From assembly GCA_902800185.1 (NCBI GenBank), contig CADCDK010000009.1, positions 1-64,000 of the forward strand: a stretch of 64,000 bases of DNA, written 5' to 3'. Numbering within the stretch: position 1 is the stretch's first letter; each line of letters starts with the position of its first letter. Below are positions 61,482 through 64,000 of this stretch, piece after piece. This DNA comes from an uncultured Prevotellaceae bacterium (GTDB lineage: Bacteria > Bacteroidota > Bacteroidia > Bacteroidales > Bacteroidaceae). The notes under the pieces are model-generated. The model was given only the letters and a program-made list of their open reading frames with translations. It was not told the origin of the DNA and did no database searches. Both the position numbers and the translations under genes were made by a program.

Positions 61482-62942
61482 CTATGACAATTTCTCCATT
61501 CGCCAGATGTAGGCACGCTCGAGGCTGTAGCCTGCCTCGGGTTTTCCATTGTTATAATTGACAGTCCAGAAAGTAGCGGCACCCCACCATTCGATGGACA
61601 CGGCTGTCGCACGGATGGCATAGTAGCCGCTTGTATTGAGGAAGAACACCTGCGATTGCCAATCAGCAAACTCGTAGGGCTTCACTTCCAGGTGTCCGCA
61701 CCTGTAGGGGTGTGCGATGTCTGTTTCTCCTTGGCTTGTGAATCCCCACTGGCATTCCTTGCCTTTGGTGGCATTCTTGCCATGATAGCATACATGGAAT
61801 GCCACTTTTCGGTAGAAGGTTTGCCCCTCCCTACGGTGCAGCACGAATCGGCAGGAGTCTGTCAGCTTGTCCGATAGGCTGCCGTTGGCATGTAGGTAGT
61901 GACGAACCTTCTGTCCTGTCTTCCCGTTTGGGGAGGTTGTCTCGGTATAGATGGCATAGGTTCCACCGTCTTCGATGGATTTTGTTGCCGCCATGACCTC
62001 TTGGTTCGTTTCCTGCATCATGGAAAGAGCCTCGGTGGGATCGAAGTCGCCTGCTTCTTCGATGATGAACTGGTTACCGACATCGAACTTGCCGTTGGTG
62101 GTTCCCCAATCGGTGAGGCAGATGCCATAGTTTTCGTTCATGTTCAGCGTGCTGAGAGTGTCGTTCTTGCAGAAGTCAAGCACGAAAAGGCTGTCGCGTG
62201 TGCTCACCTTCATACACGTACCATATCCATCTATAGGAGCGTCTGTCTCATGTCCGTAGATGTTGATGAATCGGCGGTCGGCAATGCTGTATAGATAGTA
62301 GTCCCCCTTGAACTTCAAGATGGCAAAAGTACTGGCGGTGTCGCATCGGTGGGCTTTTGCACGGTTGAAAGTGGTGGCAATCTGCCGCTGATAGATACCA
62401 AGTGCGCCACGCTCGTTATTGCGTGTGCGGATGAAGTATTGCTTCGTGTTCTTGAGCTGACTGAGGCTCACAATACGTAAAGGCTTTTGGGACGTTGATG
62501 GGCGCAGCCATAGGAAGATTCCCACGAAGATGATGCCGAGGGCGATGGCCGCTACTATCCACAGTTTACGTCGGCTGTTTCCTTTTGTTTCCCTGGTGTC
62601 ATTCGTTGGCACATCTTCCGTTGCGGGTTTTTCTTTGGAGACTGTTCCTGTTGCGGTTTTTTTCTCTGGTATTGGTGCTTCTTCCTGAGAATCTTTCACC
62701 TGGTGTGCCATAAAGTCATCGTAGCCTAAGTAGCCGATGAAGCGTGCCAAGAGATCCAGTGTCACCTTGCGGGGTGTGACGCCTGGCAGATAACCCCATA
62801 CGCGCATAAGTGTTGTGTGGCTGATATGCTCATGTATGCTATCTTCTATTTTCAGAGAAAGCCATTTGAAATCCGATGGTGCTGATAGCGTGCGCCTGAC
62901 CTCTTTTTCTATGGCGCGACATAAACAGTTGAATTCTGTCAT
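61482..62942 (-). CDS. Membrane-anchored protein with N-terminal helical (HTH-like) domain, unknown function
   Basis: A 486-residue protein, type II or single-pass. Residues 1-85 are a helical cytoplasmic domain (KEVRRTLSAPSDFKWLSLKI, HTTLMRVWGYLPG, TLDLLARFIGYLGYDDFMAH). I know this pattern from Prevotella proteins in which it resembles a DNA-binding or dimerising module. A linker rich in Glu/Lys/Pro/Thr is followed by a transmembrane helix (LWIVAAIALGIIFVGIFLWL, about 125-145). The outer domain (150-486) is beta-rich and Trp-rich and ends YSLERAYIWRMEKLS; it may be a beta-trefoil or ricin-like sensor. Divergent from the subtilase gene. No family is certain. Confidence 0.6.
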   Translation of the reverse strand: MTEFNCLCRAIEKEVRRTLSAPSDFKWLSLKIEDSIHEHISHTTLMRVWGYLPGVTPRKVTLDLLARFIGYLGYDDFMAHQVKDSQEEAPIPEKKTATGTVSKEKPATEDVPTNDTRETKGNSRRKLWIVAAIALGIIFVGIFLWLRPSTSQKPLRIVSLSQLKNTKQYFIRTRNNERGALGIYQRQIATTFNRAKAHRCDTASTFAILKFKGDYYLYSIADRRFINIYGHETDAPIDGYGTCMKVSTRDSLFVLDFCKNDTLSTLNMNENYGICLTDWGTTNGKFDVGNQFIIEEAGDFDPTEALSMMQETNQEVMAATKSIEDGGTYAIYTETTSPNGKTGQKVRHYLHANGSLSDKLTDSCRFVLHRREGQTFYRKVAFHVCYHGKNATKGKECQWGFTSQGETDIAHPYRCGHLEVKPYEFADWQSQVFFLNTSGYYAIRATAVSIEWWGAATFWTVNYNNGKPEAGYSLERAYIWRMEKLS

Positions 62943-62967
62943 TGTGTTTGTCCTTTTGTTCTGACGA

Positions 62968-62975
62968 CAAAAGTA
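62968..62975 (-). promoter_or_regulatory. Candidate -7 box for the membrane-anchored protein
   Basis: TACTTTTG on the minus strand 25 bp ahead of the ATG at 62942 matches TAnnTTTG; a -33 at normal distance is not seen. Confidence 0.5.
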
Positions 62976-63120
62976 CGTAAAAATTTTAACAAAGTGATGG
63001 AAAGAATGCTGAATTTGCTTGGGAAATGCTGAAATTATTCCTAAATGGAACGGAATGGAATTAAATAGAATTAAATGAACGGGAAAATGCTTTGCTCACT
63101 TAAAATGGTATTAATTGTTT

Positions 63121-63152
63121 TTGTACTGTAACGAAATAAATTGCTAACTTTG
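63121..63152 (+). promoter_or_regulatory. Promoter of the subtilase gene
   Basis: TTG (63121-63123), 21 bp, TAACTTTG (63145-63152), about 80 bp ahead of the ATG. Confidence 0.8.
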
Positions 63153-63232
63153 TGATGTGACAGGTGTCATTATCTTTCATTTGCCTGTTGATTGATTATT
63201 TAATAACTAAAAACCTCAATAAAAGAAAAATT

Positions 63233-64000
63233 ATGAGAACCATCTATTTGACAATCGTGGGATTGTTGTTCCTCATGGGAGGATCGTTGTCGGTATCTGC
63301 CCAGGTCAGCAATGACAACGAGGACGGTGTTTACAAAGTGGACAAGCGCTATGCCAACGACTTCGTGCCCGGGCAGGTGCTGGTCAAGTTCAAGGATGCT
63401 TCGCCTGTCGTAGTACGCCGTGTGGCGGGTCGTTTCCAGTCGGTTGACCGTCAGTCGGTCAACGACGTGCTGAAGGAGTTCGGTACCGTGCGCATGGAGA
63501 AGTTGCTGCCCAACGAGAAACCCGGTCGCAAGTTGCGTCGCACTAAAGCTTATAACGGCACGGTGGTGCAGGAGCATGACCTCAGCCAGCTCTACTTAGT
63601 AGAGATGGAAGAGGCGCAGGCTGTCACCACCCGGCAGTTGGTTGAGCGGCTCAGTGCGTTGTCCGAGGTGGAATTTGCCGAGCCTAACTATAAGGTATAT
63701 TTGGCAGAAGCCCCTGTTAGTCCTGATGACCCGGAAACCCCTGATCCACAGGAGCCAGGCGTGTTACTCTCCACCAACGAGAACCCGCTCTACGAGCAGC
63801 AGTGGGGCATTCCCTCCTATGGTGTCGATCAGCTTTGGAATAAGCCCATTGTCAACCCGAAGCGTCCCGTTATTGCCATCATCGACACCGGTGTCGATAT
63901 GACGCACCCTGACATTGAGCCCAACCTTTGGACCAATACCGTCGAGGCTGAGGGCGAAGAAGGCTATGACAACGACCAAAACGGTTTCGTGGGCGACCTG
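63233..64000 (+). CDS. Secreted subtilisin-like (S8) serine protease, partial
   Basis: The first 256 codons of an S8 peptidase that continues beyond the window. The frame has a signal peptide (MRTIYLTIVGLLFLMGGSLS-VSAQ). A propeptide of the I9/fervidolysin type follows (DFVPGQVLVKFKD about residues 43-55, then LSEVEFAEPNYKVY about 145), a Pro/Asp-rich linker, and then the catalytic domain with the Asp motif VIAIIDTGVDMTHPDIEPNLW (first 20 residues visible). The His and Ser motifs lie outside. A C-terminal T9SS sorting domain would be expected but is not visible. Its start is fixed by the promoter and signal peptide. Confidence 0.88.
   Translation, partial: MRTIYLTIVGLLFLMGGSLSVSAQVSNDNEDGVYKVDKRYANDFVPGQVLVKFKDASPVVVRRVAGRFQSVDRQSVNDVLKEFGTVRMEKLLPNEKPGRKLRRTKAYNGTVVQEHDLSQLYLVEMEEAQAVTTRQLVERLSALSEVEFAEPNYKVYLAEAPVSPDDPETPDPQEPGVLLSTNENPLYEQQWGIPSYGVDQLWNKPIVNPKRPVIAIIDTGVDMTHPDIEPNLWTNTVEAEGEEGYDNDQNGFVGDL

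Noticed and set aside
63049-63090. GGAAT-like repeats ahead of the subtilase promoter
   Set aside because: Short and irregular; probably simple A/G-rich sequence with no clear function.

Overview
The window looks like a chromosome segment of a Bacteroidales bacterium, most probably a Prevotellaceae member. The evidence is: promoters of the Bacteroidales type (TTG, 19-21 bp, TAnnTTTG) in front of many genes; a gliding-motility lipoprotein GldH and a PorE-like OmpA lipoprotein (type IX secretion context); TonB-dependent outer-membrane proteins; the gene orders metF-holB-ricT-gldH and rsfS-ftsH-cdsA; and a menaquinone pathway rather than ubiquinone. Gene density is high, with two tRNAs (Gln-CTG, Lys-TTT) and no rRNA or CRISPR array.

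Layout. Bases 1-99 are the 3' end (domains V and VI) of a group II intron. From 126 to 9213 a minus-strand run reads topB, porE-like, TonB receptor, rRNA methyltransferase, thyA, folA. Next come a large CarboxypepD_reg/beta-barrel protein and corA-serB-rubredoxin (minus), then metF-holB-ricT-gldH (plus). After these are rsfS-ftsH-cdsA, tRNA-Gln, a DUF349 protein and the lysS-gpsA-pgi-HAD operon. Then follow a three-gene DUF3667/DUF554/outer-membrane operon and an EamA transporter. From 33963 to 42341 lies a menaquinone cluster (thioesterase, menF, menD, menB, menC) interrupted by a divergent patatin/nucleoside-kinase pair. menE is not present in the window.

The accessory part is 42440-48570, an A/T-rich block directly after menC. 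It holds a WYL regulator, a DEDDh exonuclease, a RhuM-Fic fusion, a PUA-like/Mrr-like nuclease, two small proteins, a possible uracil-DNA-glycosylase-fold protein, a 52-residue membrane protein and an unknown 229-residue protein. Imperfect repeats lie at 42446 and 47603. The RhuM-Fic gene is bracketed by two copies of the 3' end of the exonuclease gene, which suggests modular assembly. This is the best candidate for an undescribed, probably anti-phage, system.

From 48788 to 53412 lies a non-phosphorylating deoxysugar (L-fucose type) catabolic operon transcribed behind pyrH. Housekeeping genes follow: pyrH, birA, tadA, a coiled-coil lipoprotein, rsmI, tdk, an AI-2E family transporter and tRNA-Lys. 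The last part holds a ParE-type toxin-antitoxin pair, a zeta-type kinase toxin gene with an internal deletion behind an intact small gene, a GH43 arabinanase-like enzyme, a membrane-anchored unknown protein and the start of a secreted subtilisin-like protease that runs off the window.
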